Positions 26,863-36,316 of a stretch of 64,000 nt of DNA are shown here, in pieces (within the stretch, counting starts at the first letter, position 1; the number at the start of each line of letters is the position of its first letter). Source of the DNA: Stenomitos rutilans HA7619-LM2 (GTDB taxonomy: Bacteria; Cyanobacteriota; Cyanobacteriia; Leptolyngbyales; Leptolyngbyaceae); the NCBI GenBank assembly GCA_019358945.1, contig JAHHIE010000007.1, forward strand, positions 94,753 through 158,752, given 5' to 3'. Both the position numbers and the translations under genes were made by a program. The notes under the pieces were generated by a model that saw only the letters and a list, made by a program, of their open reading frames with translations, did not search any database and was not told where the DNA came from.

Positions 26863-28281
26863 ATGGAAACCAGTCATTTCTCTGATTCATCCGCTGTGTC
26901 GCGTCCTCGTATTCCCCTTCTGACCATGCTGCGCCTGGGGCTATTTCAGCTAGGGCTAGGGATGATGTCGGTACTGCTGTTTGGGCTACTAAACCGCGTT
27001 TTGATTAAGGAACTGGGGGTACCAGCCACGATCGCCAGCGTGGTGCTAGCCATTACCCTGCTAGTGTCACCCGCTCGCGTCTGGTTTGGGCAGCTATCCG
27101 ATACAAAATCTTTGTGGGGGCTACATCGCACAGGCTACGTCTGGATAGGTGCGATCAGCCTGGCGGTCATTGCGTTTCTCGCGGTGCAGATTATGTGGCA
27201 GGTTGGAGCCAGCCTGCAAGCAACGGGCTGGAGTGCCGTGACCTATGCCTGGACAGCGCTTCTAGCCGCCATGTTTGGATTATACGGCATTGCCGTTAGC
27301 GTCTGTTCGACCCCTTTTACAACCTTGCTCGTAGATGTGACAGATGAGGAAGACCGCTCCAAAATTGTGGGCGTGGACTGGGCACTGCTGATTTGTGGCA
27401 CGATCGTAGGTGGCATCACGATCGGCATCATGCTTAAAAAGCTAGGCGCTGATCCATCGCTAGACGTTTTGCGGAGCAGCATTAACCAGTTGTTTCTGAT
27501 CCTGCCTGCGATCGTTGTCTTACTGGCGCTAACAGCAACCTGGGGCGTTGAAAAAAAATATTCTCGCTATGCTCAGCGATCGAGCTTCACCGATTTAAGT
27601 GAGCGTATTACCTTAAAGCGAGCATGGACGATTCTCACTGCCAACCGTCAAACCCGCTTTTTCTTCACCTTTTTGCTGGCAATGACTTTGGGGTTATTTC
27701 TGCAAGATGCGATCCTTGAGCCGTATGGTGGCGAGGTCTTCAAAATGCCAGCAGGGGCCACCGCAACCCTGAATGCGTTCTGGGGCACAGGAACGCTCAT
27801 TGGCATTATCGGAGCAGGCTTCGCGCTAGCACCTCGAATCGGTAAACATCAAACGGCTAAGCTTGGCTGTCAAGCTGTTGTGCTGTCATTGGTGCTGGTC
27901 ATTGCCGCTGGCTTCACCCGCAATCCTCACTTCTTGCAACTGGCACTGCTGTTGTTTGGGTTGGCGGCAGGCATCACCACCACCGGAGCCATTACGCTGA
28001 TGATGGATCTTACGGCGGCTGAAACGGCAGGCACCTTCATTGGGGCATGGGGTCTGGCACAGGCATTGTCTCGCGGTATGGCGACCATTATTGGGGGGAC
28101 AGCACTCGACCTGGGCAGAAAGCTCACCACTGAACTGGCGATCGCTTACGGTCTGGTCTTTGTCCTTCAGGCACTCTGCATGCTCGGCGCGATCGCGCTT
28201 CTGATGCGCGTCAACGTCCAGGAATTTCAGACCAGCGCGAAGGATACGATCGCCACGGTGATGAGCAACGAATTGGATTAG
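26863..28281 (+). CDS. BCD family MFS transporter (PucC/LhaA-like)
   Basis: 472 aa, about 12 membrane helices in two halves. The N-terminus LLTMLRLGLFQLGLGMMSVL is typical of the bacteriochlorophyll-delivery (PucC/LhaA) branch of the major facilitator superfamily. RVWFGQLSDTKSLWGLHRTG carries the loop 2-3 motif, and the second half has GLFLQDAILEPYGGEVFKM. Cyanobacterial members are linked to chlorophyll handling or photosystem assembly, but transport has not been shown for most. It is followed after a 79-bp repeat tract by an inositol-phosphatase-like gene. Confidence 0.9.
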   Translation: METSHFSDSSAVSRPRIPLLTMLRLGLFQLGLGMMSVLLFGLLNRVLIKELGVPATIASVVLAITLLVSPARVWFGQLSDTKSLWGLHRTGYVWIGAISLAVIAFLAVQIMWQVGASLQATGWSAVTYAWTALLAAMFGLYGIAVSVCSTPFTTLLVDVTDEEDRSKIVGVDWALLICGTIVGGITIGIMLKKLGADPSLDVLRSSINQLFLILPAIVVLLALTATWGVEKKYSRYAQRSSFTDLSERITLKRAWTILTANRQTRFFFTFLLAMTLGLFLQDAILEPYGGEVFKMPAGATATLNAFWGTGTLIGIIGAGFALAPRIGKHQTAKLGCQAVVLSLVLVIAAGFTRNPHFLQLALLLFGLAAGITTTGAITLMMDLTAAETAGTFIGAWGLAQALSRGMATIIGGTALDLGRKLTTELAIAYGLVFVLQALCMLGAIALLMRVNVQEFQTSAKDTIATVMSNELD

Positions 28282-28360
28282 GAGAGTTTTGAGTGTTGAG
28301 TTTTGAGTTATGAGTTAGAAGGCGCAACTCAAGATTCAAAACTTAGAACTCATAACTCTC
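28282..28360. repeat. Heptamer-type repetitive tract
   Basis: GAGTTTT, GAGTGTT, GAGTTTT, GAGTTAT and GAGTTAG succeed each other. They are followed by the near-inverse AAAACTTAGAACTCATAACTC, so the tract can fold into a hairpin. It lies between two co-directional genes. Confidence 0.6.
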
Positions 28361-29173
28361 ATGGTTGACTTCTGGACTCAGGTACTCAGCTTTGCTCAAA
28401 CCACGACTGCTCGTGTCGGCACCCAGCTATTGCAAGACTTTGGGCAGGTGCAGGCGGCAGAAAAGGCAGATGGTAGTTTGGTCACACAGTCTGATCGATG
28501 GGCAGATGAGGCATTGAGAGGCGCGATCGCCCAGGCTTTTCCCGATCATGGCGTTCTCAGCGAAGAAGTCGAACACATTTTCCCTGCCAATGATTGGTGC
28601 TGGATTGTTGACCCCTTAGACGGCACCACCAACTTTGCGCGAGGCATACCCATCTGGGGCATTTCATTAGGCTTGCTTTACAAAGGCACACCCACTTTTG
28701 GCTACGTCCACTTACCGCCTTTAGATCAATCCTTTCACGGTTACTGGCGCGGTACATCTGGTTTAGAGATGCCAACGGGTGCTTTTTTGAACGATCGCCC
28801 CATTCACGCCAGTACCGATGCTCTCACCTCTAACCATTTCTTCAACCTCTGCACCCGCAGCACTGGCTTACTCAAAAACCCCTTCCCCTGCAAAATTCGG
28901 ATGTTAGGAGTCGCAACGTACAACCTGCTGACCGTAGCGGCTGGAGCAACCCTTGGCGGAGTCGAAGCCACCCCCAAAATTTGGGACATTGCTGCTGTCT
29001 GGGCGATCGTACAAGCCGCAGGAGCCGTCTGGACTCCCTTAGAACCGCAACCAATCTTTCCTCTTCAGGTAGGAAAAGACTATGGCGATCGGGCTTACCC
29101 CACCCTGGTTGTTAGCCAAACCGCCTTAGTCCCTACCTTCTTGCCACTTGTTCAAACGTTAGGAAGAGAATAG
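28361..29173 (+). CDS. Inositol monophosphatase family protein
   Basis: 270 aa Mg-dependent, Li-sensitive-type phosphatase. Metal-binding motif 1 is WIVDPLDGTTNFARG (about residues 83-97), with the upstream Glu-Glu in GVLSEEVEHIF (about 70). Motif 2 is KIWDIAAVWAIVQAAGAVW (about 205-223). It could act on inositol phosphates, fructose-1,6-bisphosphate or 3'-phosphoadenosine 5'-phosphate; the sequence does not settle which. The start is ATG at 28361, straight after a repeat tract. Confidence 0.9.
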   Translation: MVDFWTQVLSFAQTTTARVGTQLLQDFGQVQAAEKADGSLVTQSDRWADEALRGAIAQAFPDHGVLSEEVEHIFPANDWCWIVDPLDGTTNFARGIPIWGISLGLLYKGTPTFGYVHLPPLDQSFHGYWRGTSGLEMPTGAFLNDRPIHASTDALTSNHFFNLCTRSTGLLKNPFPCKIRMLGVATYNLLTVAAGATLGGVEATPKIWDIAAVWAIVQAAGAVWTPLEPQPIFPLQVGKDYGDRAYPTLVVSQTALVPTFLPLVQTLGRE

Positions 29174-29387
29174 TTGCAAGTGATCAACGCGCTAAGAAAA
29201 CCTGCGGCAAAAGAGCCAGTAGCAACAACACAAACCTCGTACAGGCAACGCTTGAGTGATCGTCCTGAGAGTAATCTTCATCATGTAGGCATCAGTCGCT
29301 GCTGCACGCTGTTTAGTAGTCAGATCCCTACCGTGTTGGGTGGCGATTTCTCCTTAACCTGCTGGCTGTGAGCTGCTCGTGCATGTC

Positions 29388-29849
29388 TCAAGTCCGTCTT
29401 GTTTCTTTGGGTGGAAGGACAACAACGGTAAACCAGTAGTCGGCGAAATCATGCACGACACGCATGAACTGATCAAAGTCAATGGGCTTAACGATGTACG
29501 AACTACAGCGCAGCTTATACATGGTCAGAATGTCTTTTTCTTCTGCCGAGGTGGTCAAAATGACCACAGGTAAATGGTTTAGCTTGTCATCGGCAACCAT
29601 TTGCTGGAGCACCTCGCGTCCATCCAGAATGGGCATATTCAAATCGAGCAAAATCAGATCGGGCGTGGGCGCGTCGGCGTACGGATCGCGCTTGCGCAGA
29701 AAATCTAGGCACGCCTGACCGTTTTCCACGTGATAAAGATCAATGGCGAGCTTGGCTCGCTTGAAAGCCGCGCGGGTCAAGATCACATCGTTCTCATTAT
29801 CCTCTACCAGTAAGATTTTCCCAAGCTGATGACTGTTTGGTTGGTTGGT
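29388..29849 (-). CDS. Rcp1-like response regulator
   Basis: 153 aa from ATG at 29849, chosen for the strong AGGAGGTGA site 8-16 bases upstream; a longer frame to 29924 overlaps the kinase gene. Single REC domain: LVEDNENDVILTRAAFKRAK at the N-terminus, phospho-Asp in LILLDLNMPILDGREVLQQM, Thr in VVILTTSAEEKDI, and Lys in YIVKPIDFDQFM. The N-D-V and NMP features are those of Rcp1, the partner of cyanobacterial phytochrome kinases. It follows the sensor kinase by 10 bp, so the pair form one operon and probably one phosphorelay. Confidence 0.93.
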   Translation of the reverse strand, partial: TNQPNSHQLGKILLVEDNENDVILTRAAFKRAKLAIDLYHVENGQACLDFLRKRDPYADAPTPDLILLDLNMPILDGREVLQQMVADDKLNHLPVVILTTSAEEKDILTMYKLRCSSYIVKPIDFDQFMRVVHDFADYWFTVVVLPPKETRRT

Positions 29850-29859
29850 CATGGCTGAA

Positions 29860-31422
29860 TCACCTCCTGAATGGAATTGTGAAGTAAAAGGTACTGCCCC
29901 GACCTGGAACAGACGTGACCCCAATCTTTCCTCCGTGACGTTCGACCACCTGTCGGCAGATCGCTAAACCAATCCCGGTGCCAGGATATTCCTTTTGCGT
30001 ATGCAGTCGGCGGAAGATTTCAAAAATCCGCTCTTGATACTGTGGCTCAATGCCGATGCCATTATCCTGTACAGCAATGACCCACGCCCCCTCTTTCTTT
30101 ACGCTCGTGATATGCACGCGAGGCGCTTGGTCGCCCTGATATTTAAGCCCGTTGCCGATCAGGTTTTGTAGCAACTGTACGAGCTGCGATCGATCGCCCA
30201 TAACCGTCGGCAGTTCGTCACGGGTCACTGTTGCATTTGCATCACGAATCGAAGTTGCCAGCATTGCCTGAGCCTGGCTAAAGACATCGGACAGAGGGAC
30301 TGGCTCAAAGGGGCGAGCACGCGAATCAACCCGGGAGTATGCCAGGATGTCATTAATCATCGCCTGCATCTGATTGGTGCTGGCGACTGTCCGATCGATC
30401 CAATCGTTCGCTTCATCGCTTAACTGTCCGTCATATGTCTGCTGGAGCAATTGGGTAAACCCGCTAATACTGCGCAGCGGTGCCTGTAGGTCGTGTGAGG
30501 CGATGTAAGCGAACTGTTGCAGGTCTATGTTGCTGCGCTCAAGCGCTTCAGACTGAAATTTGAGTCTAGTGTCATACTGATGAAGGATCGTGCCCTGCCA
30601 AATAACGAGCGCGGCGAAAAGCAAACTGGTCACACCCCAACTGAGGGCAAAGCTGGTGGCAGTGTCGAAAAAGCCTGAGCCACGCCCATATGTGACCACC
30701 CAGCCAAAAAGAATGGGAACAACCAGAACAATTGGCAGGAGCCGCCTGACCATTTGCCCACCTGATGACGGGGCGGTTAGCAAGCCAATCAAGCCTTCAT
30801 GAGGTCGCAAGCCCAACACGCCGATCTCCAGTGTTAGAAAACCAATCGCAGTTAAGGGCGAGATACCGGTTTGCGGGTTGGTAGGTAGTGCATAAAACAA
30901 ATTGGTCGTGCTGGCATATCCGAACAAAGCAAGCCACGGCAGGAGCATACCCATCAATGCAAGGAGCATGACCAACCGTTGCGATCGCCGAGCCGTTGCT
31001 GGAGACAGACCGATACAGCACCCGACCAGAATAACGCTTACAGTCGTCTGAGGCGATGGTCGACCAGGAAACACACCGCCGTTTTGCGTGACGAGTCGTG
31101 GATACAAAGCGATTTCAATACTTGATCCAAGGTTGAACAAGTATTGCACACCTACCCAAAGCGCTGCCAGCATAGCTGCACCAGATAACCCCTGGCAGAC
31201 CCATATCCATCTACGGGCGACCTTATCGGTCAAGAGCCTTTGGGAGATCATCAACGCGGCACCAAGCGCCAACAGCATCAAAGCAGACAGGGGGGTTGTT
31301 TGAGGTGCGTGCGGAAGGAGACGGCGCAGGAGAATGACATCGAATTGCCAACCTGCCAAAACGACGATACATAGAGCAATGACAAACCAACAGCAAGACT
31401 CTGTCAGCGCAAGTTTCCGCAT
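29860..31422 (-). CDS. Membrane sensor histidine kinase with uncharacterised multi-TM input domain
   Basis: 520 aa. An N-terminal half of about eight hydrophobic segments (residues 10-275, MASE-like but not assigned to a family) forms the input domain. A coiled linker precedes HisKA, with phospho-His in FAYIASHDLQAPLRSISGFT (about 310). The HATPase_c domain has LLQNLIGNGLKYQG, AVQDNGIGIEPQYQERIFEI and GTGIGLAICRQVVERHGG. The HDLQAPL DHp box is that of phytochrome-like kinases that partner Rcp1-type regulators. The next gene, 10 bp downstream, is such a regulator. The signal is unknown. Confidence 0.9.
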   Translation of the reverse strand: MRKLALTESCCWFVIALCIVVLAGWQFDVILLRRLLPHAPQTTPLSALMLLALGAALMISQRLLTDKVARRWIWVCQGLSGAAMLAALWVGVQYLFNLGSSIEIALYPRLVTQNGGVFPGRPSPQTTVSVILVGCCIGLSPATARRSQRLVMLLALMGMLLPWLALFGYASTTNLFYALPTNPQTGISPLTAIGFLTLEIGVLGLRPHEGLIGLLTAPSSGGQMVRRLLPIVLVVPILFGWVVTYGRGSGFFDTATSFALSWGVTSLLFAALVIWQGTILHQYDTRLKFQSEALERSNIDLQQFAYIASHDLQAPLRSISGFTQLLQQTYDGQLSDEANDWIDRTVASTNQMQAMINDILAYSRVDSRARPFEPVPLSDVFSQAQAMLATSIRDANATVTRDELPTVMGDRSQLVQLLQNLIGNGLKYQGDQAPRVHITSVKKEGAWVIAVQDNGIGIEPQYQERIFEIFRRLHTQKEYPGTGIGLAICRQVVERHGGKIGVTSVPGRGSTFYFTIPFRR

Positions 31423-31853
31423 TGGTATGATGCATCCTCACGGACACGATATATTTGCTTGCGATGTATTTGCTTGCATAGAATGAAGTGTTTTTAGCAG
31501 GACGGATGCAAAGAGTTGGGGAGAAACCAGGTTTCTGGACGTAACTAATGGCTCAAACAGAAGCTTCTCGTGAAGAAGCCCGCTTTCTGCCTCAGTCCTA
31601 TTTAGGATAAGCTTACCATTTTCATTTACGCGAACCATTTTCCATCGCCAGCGGCCTAACATTGATCTCAATGCAGGTTGCCTCGTGCGATCGCCCTCCG
31701 CGTACTCTGTCTCCGTCTTCCCGTAAAATGCTAATCGGGGAGAGGAACTGTAGGGATGAGGGATAGGGGATGAAGGATAAAACGTTGCCTTCTGCCTTCT
31801 GCCTTCTGCCCTCTGCCTTCTCCCCCATCCCCTCGCTAGTTTGGAGAATTGCT
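31423..31853. other. Divergent intergenic region, low-complexity end
   Basis: About 430 bp between the kinase and ppa. TATTTGCTTGC is repeated directly near 31450-31478. At 31788-31830 CTTCTGC/CCTCTGC heptamers repeat, as at 8400-8440. No gene was recognised; both promoters lie here. Confidence 0.5.
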
Positions 31854-32372
31854 GTGGATCTGTCCCGTATACCCGCCCAACCCAAGCCCGGTTTGCTAAA
31901 CGTCCTGATCGAGATTCCCGCTGGGAGTAAAAATAAGTATGAGTTCGATAAGGACTTGAATGCGTTTGCCTTAGACCGTGTGCTCTACTCCTCTGTGCAG
32001 TATCCCTATGACTATGGCTTTGTGCCCAATACTCTAGCGGATGATGGCGATCCCCTGGATGGTATTGTGCTGATGGATCAACCGACGTTTCCTGGCTGCG
32101 TCATCCCGGCGCGTGCAATCGGAATGCTGGAAATGATTGACGGCGGCGATCGTGACGAGAAAATTTTGTGTGTTCCCGACAAAGACCCTCGCTACACCCA
32201 TGTGAAGCGCCTTGCCGACATAGCCCCCCACCGTCTGGATGAAATCGCTGAATTCTTTAGATCTTATAAAAATCTGGAGAAGAAAGTGACCGAAATTCTA
32301 GGCTGGAAAGATGTTGAGCACGTTTTGCCATTGGTAGAACAGTGCGTCAAAGCAGGCAGAGCCAAAGGCTAG
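31854..32372 (+). CDS. ppa: Inorganic pyrophosphatase
   Basis: 172 aa from GTG at 31854, chosen because TTGGAGA lies 7-11 bases upstream and the product then starts as family I enzymes do ([20 protein letters not shown]). The frame further upstream is only translated heptamer repeat. Family motifs: [35 protein letters not shown] (metal-binding Asp cluster, about residues 55-75), and [20 protein letters not shown]. It hydrolyses PPi to drive biosynthetic reactions. A stem-loop follows at 32404-32429. Confidence 0.95.
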   Translation: MDLSRIPAQPKPGLLNVLIEIPAGSKNKYEFDKDLNAFALDRVLYSSVQYPYDYGFVPNTLADDGDPLDGIVLMDQPTFPGCVIPARAIGMLEMIDGGDRDEKILCVPDKDPRYTHVKRLADIAPHRLDEIAEFFRSYKNLEKKVTEILGWKDVEHVLPLVEQCVKAGRAKG

Positions 32373-32403
32373 AAAAGCCTGTACTGTGCTTGATATAGTA
32401 AGG

Positions 32404-32429
32404 GGCTTAGGAGTCACACTTCCTAAGCC
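32404..32429 (+). terminator. Hairpin downstream of ppa
   Basis: A perfect 9-bp stem, GGCTTAGGA/TCCTAAGCC, with an 8-base loop and a short TGTT tail, starting 32 bases after the ppa stop. The U-run is weak, so termination efficiency is uncertain. Confidence 0.55.
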
Positions 32430-33099
32430 TGTTAAAAATATTTATACTCAGGGAATATTGAAGATTATCCTGATGATTAAAAGATAACCAGTTTTAGGGA
32501 ATAGTTACAACCGAAGAATCTAGCGGAGAATGCTATTCTTTTGTATTCTCCTTCTTAATTCTCAACCGATGGTTTTTGCCGCGTCGCTTTCGGTTCTATC
32601 ACATTCACTATGTCTAGCTACATCACGGTAAAGCGGTCGTCAGTAAATCTTGCTGTCTTGCTCCTTCTGAATCTTTTGATTAACAGGAAAGCGAACATAC
32701 TTTCCGCCTTATACATAATAAGAGCGCTTCTGAGCTAAGCCTTCAACCATCATTGCTTTGTTATAGCTGCTGATGTCAACAATATGGGTAGCATAAGAGT
32801 TGATGAGGCATTACGAATAGACCAATAATTTTATGCATGGATTAGGATACGTTATTAACCACTGCCATTCAGGCCGCTGGCTGGTAAAGCAATAATCTCC
32901 AACTTTGACGATCGTGACTGGTCATCGTTTAACCGATGCTGCTGGATCAAGTGTCAACCCCTTTAGTACAACCATCTCTTCAGAAAGATGACCAATCCGC
33001 CTTCACCTGCCACCGTGTGGTTCAATGCTGTCTTTATACTCGCTTAAATCGTGTCATTACCCTTTACAGACTTGTTAGAAAAGACTAATCAGATCAAAA
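32430..33099. other. Long gap before the MBL-fold gene
   Basis: It is AT-rich compared with the flanking genes. On the minus strand, 32640-32813 reads INSYATHIVDISSYNKAMMV, EGLAQKRSYYV, then a stop, then GGKYVRFPVNQKIQKEQDSK and a stop. This looks like coding sequence interrupted by one stop codon, of unknown family. No other gene was recognised. Confidence 0.35.
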
Positions 33100-34005
33100 A
33101 TGCCAAACCCTGATTCACCTGCATCCAACCTCCAGGTTCAATCTGCCGACACAGCGTCTGTGTCATCATCACCAGAATTCGCAGTTGAGTTTTGGGGCGT
33201 TCGAGGCAGCATTCCTGCGCCTGGTAGTGAAACTGTGCGCTATGGCGGCAATACGTCCTGCGTAGAGATGCGAGTGGACGGAAAACGGCTTATCTTCGAC
33301 GGAGGGACAGGGATACGTGTGCTGGGAAAGCACTTGCTAAAACAGATGCCTGTTGAAGCGTACATCTTCTTTACCCATTCCCACTGGGATCATATTCAGG
33401 GCTTTCCCTTTTTTGTGCCCGCGTTTGTGAAGGGCAACTGCTTCCATATTTATGGTGCGATCGCACCTAATGGTGCAACGATGAAGCAGCGCCTCAGCGA
33501 TCAAATGCTGCACCCCAATTTTCCAGTGCCCATTCAGGTCATGCAATCTGATTTGAAGTTTTATGACCTGCTTCCTGGGGATGTCATGCAGCTAGGAGAC
33601 GTTACGATCGAAACCGGGCCGCTGAATCATCCCAATACGGCAATGGGGTATCGAGTGACGTGGCAGGATCATACAGTTGTCTATGCCACCGATACAGAGC
33701 ATTATCCCGATCACCTGGATGAGAATTTGTTGTACCTTGCCCGCGACGCTGACATTTTAATTTACGACGCGTGCTACACCGACGAAGAGTATCACGACCC
33801 CAAAGCCCCCAAGATTGGCTGGGGACACTCAACCTGGCAAGAAGCCATCAAGCTAGCAAAAGCGGCAGGCGTTAAAAAAGCGGTGATCTTCCACCACGAC
33901 CCGAACCATAGCGATGATTTTCTAGACGGTGTCGAAGCGCAGGTGCGATCGGTATTTCCCAATAGCGTGCTGGCGCGTGAAGGCATGATTATTCCTGTCA
34001 TCTAA
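33100..34005 (+). CDS. MBL-fold metallo-hydrolase
   Basis: 301 aa. After a disordered N-terminus comes VEFWGVRGSIPAPGSETVRY, GGNTSCVEM, then the metal site THSHWDHIQGFPFF (about residues 89-102). A distal His lies in ETGPLNHPNTAMGYRV (about 178), Asp in VYATDTEHYP (about 195) and His in AVIFHHDPNHSDDFLD. The GVRGSIP start is that of the cyclic-phosphodiesterase-like subgroup (PDE class II/PhnP neighbours). The substrate is unknown; phosphodiester hydrolysis is plausible. Confidence 0.9.
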   Translation: MPNPDSPASNLQVQSADTASVSSSPEFAVEFWGVRGSIPAPGSETVRYGGNTSCVEMRVDGKRLIFDGGTGIRVLGKHLLKQMPVEAYIFFTHSHWDHIQGFPFFVPAFVKGNCFHIYGAIAPNGATMKQRLSDQMLHPNFPVPIQVMQSDLKFYDLLPGDVMQLGDVTIETGPLNHPNTAMGYRVTWQDHTVVYATDTEHYPDHLDENLLYLARDADILIYDACYTDEEYHDPKAPKIGWGHSTWQEAIKLAKAAGVKKAVIFHHDPNHSDDFLDGVEAQVRSVFPNSVLAREGMIIPVI

Positions 34006-34355
34006 AGCCACCCAAGCGATCGCAGCCCTTCCATACGTTCCTGTAACCCGTTCAACGTGAGGGATTTATGCGTTTGCCTGACTTTACAGATCGGCATCGC
34101 ATCATGCTTCTGCTGGCTCCTGGCTCCTGAATTCTAACGACGTCCTTCCCTCTTAGGCCTTTGAGCTTGGCTATCAGGACGCAAGTTCTGTATGCCGCAA
34201 AGATGCTCTACGGTCTCTTGGGAAAAAATGTGGGCACTCTTATAGAGAAACTACGTGCTGCTTCTTTGCACGTCGAGCCGCGATCGCAGCATGGCGCTAT
34301 AGTCTGCCTGAACGATCGCCCAGTCATATAGGTTTCTCTAATCGACCAAAGCATT
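34006..34355. other. Intergenic region, inverted repeat only
   Basis: 350 bp with no convincing gene. TAGAGAAAC (34243-34251) and GTTTCTCTA (34332-34340) form a 9-bp inverted repeat around 80 bases, just upstream of the REC-HPt gene. It could be a structured leader or a small element. Confidence 0.4.
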
Positions 34356-35189
34356 ATGGTGTCTGCATTCGATCGCGTCCTTCCGCTTAAAATTTTGTTG
34401 GCAGACGATCATCTGGTCAACCAGAAGGTTACGCTGCTAATGCTGAAGCGTCTTGGCTATCAGGCAGACGTGGTAGGGAACGGTCTGGAAGCTTTGGCAG
34501 TGCTGCAACAACAACCCTATGACGTGGTGTTGCTGGACGTACAAATGCCAGAAATGGATGGACTTGAAGTGGCTCGCCGGATCTGCCAACAAGCACCATC
34601 CCATTTACGACCTTATCTGATTGCTTTGACGGCAAATGTGATGTCGGGCGATCGTGAGATGTGTCTCCGCGCTGGTATTGATCACTACATGAGTAAGCCA
34701 ATTAGGATGCAGGAACTAGGTCAGGTGCTGGGTCAGTGCAAACCGTTGAGGGCATCGATCGCTCATGTTGAAGGCCACTTTTCTCCAGACTCTACGGGAT
34801 CTCCAGCTTCTGTAACAAATTGCCACAATTACGCTGCGCTAGATTTAGCCGTGCTCTCATCTTTTAGGCAAGAAATGGGGGAAACGGGAAACGCCGTCAT
34901 TGCTGAGTTGATTGCTTGCTATCTGGCAGAGGCCCCTCGATTGTTGCAAACACTTCACCTGGCTGTTAGCCATCACGATGTGAAAACGGTACAACGTATC
35001 GCGCATGGACTGAAAGCAAGCAGTGCCTCTTTAGGGGCGCTCTCCCTCAGTCAGCGCTGTAGTGCATTGGAAACAATGTCTCTGAGTGCGTCGATCGACG
35101 ACATTACGATCGAGGTTGCCTGCCTGGAATCTGAGTATGCGTGCGTTGAAGCTGCTTTAAGGCAGACACAATCCTACCGAGCGTTATGA
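34356..35189 (+). CDS. REC-HPt phosphorelay protein
   Basis: 277 aa. REC domain about residues 8-125: ILLADDHLVNQKV, phospho-Asp in VVLLDVQMPEMDGLEVARR (about 60), Lys in YMSKPIRMQEL. After a linker, an HPt domain occupies about 165-275. Its phospho-His is in VQRIAHGLKASSASLGALSL (about residue 218). The layout matches the C-terminal part of hybrid kinases of the BarA/ArcB type, but no kinase domain is present, so it would be an intermediate that receives and passes on phosphate. Its TGA overlaps the start of the GGDEF gene (ATGA). Confidence 0.9.
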   Translation: MVSAFDRVLPLKILLADDHLVNQKVTLLMLKRLGYQADVVGNGLEALAVLQQQPYDVVLLDVQMPEMDGLEVARRICQQAPSHLRPYLIALTANVMSGDREMCLRAGIDHYMSKPIRMQELGQVLGQCKPLRASIAHVEGHFSPDSTGSPASVTNCHNYAALDLAVLSSFRQEMGETGNAVIAELIACYLAEAPRLLQTLHLAVSHHDVKTVQRIAHGLKASSASLGALSLSQRCSALETMSLSASIDDITIEVACLESEYACVEAALRQTQSYRAL

Positions 35190-36187
35190 ACCTTCCTATC
35201 AATCTCTCGCTGCTTAAATCACCTCTGTCTCAGCCCTTTATGCCCAAAGCATCGCCCCTGATCTTACTGATCGATGATGAGAACGTGATCCGAACTCAGA
35301 TTCGACGCTTTCTGGAGAAAGGAAGCTATCAAATTATTGAAGCCACTAATGGCGAAGAAGGCATCGAAGCCTGTACACGCTTTCAGCCAGATATTGTATT
35401 GCTGGATGGCATGATGCCTGTAATGGATGGGTTTGAATGCTGCGCGCAATTACAAGCATTGCCCGAAGCTGACCATACGCCCGTTCTGATGATCACTAGC
35501 CTGGATGATCAGGTTTCGGTCGATCGAGCATTTGCCGCTGGCGCGACTGACTACGTGACAAAGCCCATTCACTGGGCTGTTTTGCGCCAGCGGGTTCGCA
35601 GGCTCATTCAACAATCGCAACTGCAAAGACAACTGGAAACGGCCACCAAGCTGTTTCATCGGTTAGCTACGGTGGATGCTTTAACGCAGCTTGCGAATCG
35701 CATGATGCTGGATGCCCACCTTGACCAGGAATGGCGGCGGATGATGCGGAATGGAGAACCGCTATCGTTGATTCTCTGTGACGTTGACCTATTTAAACGG
35801 TACAACGATGCAGATGGCTATGGGCACCTGGCCGGAGATGCCTGCTTGCGTCAGGTTGCCAATGCCATTAGTGCGGTAGCCAAGCGTCCTGGCGATTTGG
35901 CAGCACGCTACGGGGGAGAGGAATTTGCCGTGATTTTGTCCAATACTCCGATCGAGGGTGCGGTTAAAGTAGCAGAAATGATCCAGGCGGGTGTGCAAGC
36001 GTTGCAATTAGTCCATCCCAACTCTAGTGTGAGTCCGTATGTCACGCTTAGTGTAGGCGTTTCGAGTGTAATACCGGATCGCACCCTGAATTTTCTGCCA
36101 GAAACGCTGATCACCGCAGCGGATAAAGCCCTGTATCAGGCAAAGGCAACAGGGCGCGATCGCTTCTGCATTCATGCGTTGTCCTAA
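35186..36187 (+). CDS. Response regulator with GGDEF diguanylate cyclase domain
   Basis: 333 aa. REC domain about residues 24-145 (LILLIDDENVIRTQIRRFLE, phospho-Asp in IVLLDGMMPVMDGFECC, Lys in YVTKPIHWAV). A GGDEF domain follows (about 170-330) with VDALTQLANRMMLD, CDVDLFKRYNDADGYGHLAG and the active-site RYGGEEFAVIL. The active site is intact, so synthesis of c-di-GMP is expected. No RxxD inhibitory site was seen before GGEEF. Translational coupling by a 4-base overlap with the REC-HPt gene suggests that this is the direct output of that phosphotransfer protein. Confidence 0.93.
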   Translation: MNLPINLSLLKSPLSQPFMPKASPLILLIDDENVIRTQIRRFLEKGSYQIIEATNGEEGIEACTRFQPDIVLLDGMMPVMDGFECCAQLQALPEADHTPVLMITSLDDQVSVDRAFAAGATDYVTKPIHWAVLRQRVRRLIQQSQLQRQLETATKLFHRLATVDALTQLANRMMLDAHLDQEWRRMMRNGEPLSLILCDVDLFKRYNDADGYGHLAGDACLRQVANAISAVAKRPGDLAARYGGEEFAVILSNTPIEGAVKVAEMIQAGVQALQLVHPNSSVSPYVTLSVGVSSVIPDRTLNFLPETLITAADKALYQAKATGRDRFCIHALS

Positions 36188-36316
36188 CTATTGAAGGCAG
36201 GGGAAGAGGGGAAGGGATGAGCTGATTGCTGACTGCTGAAAACTCAATACGTTGCTTGATACCCTACACCCCACACCCTACCCCTCATACCCCAAATTAC
36301 CCAGCCATGCATCGCT

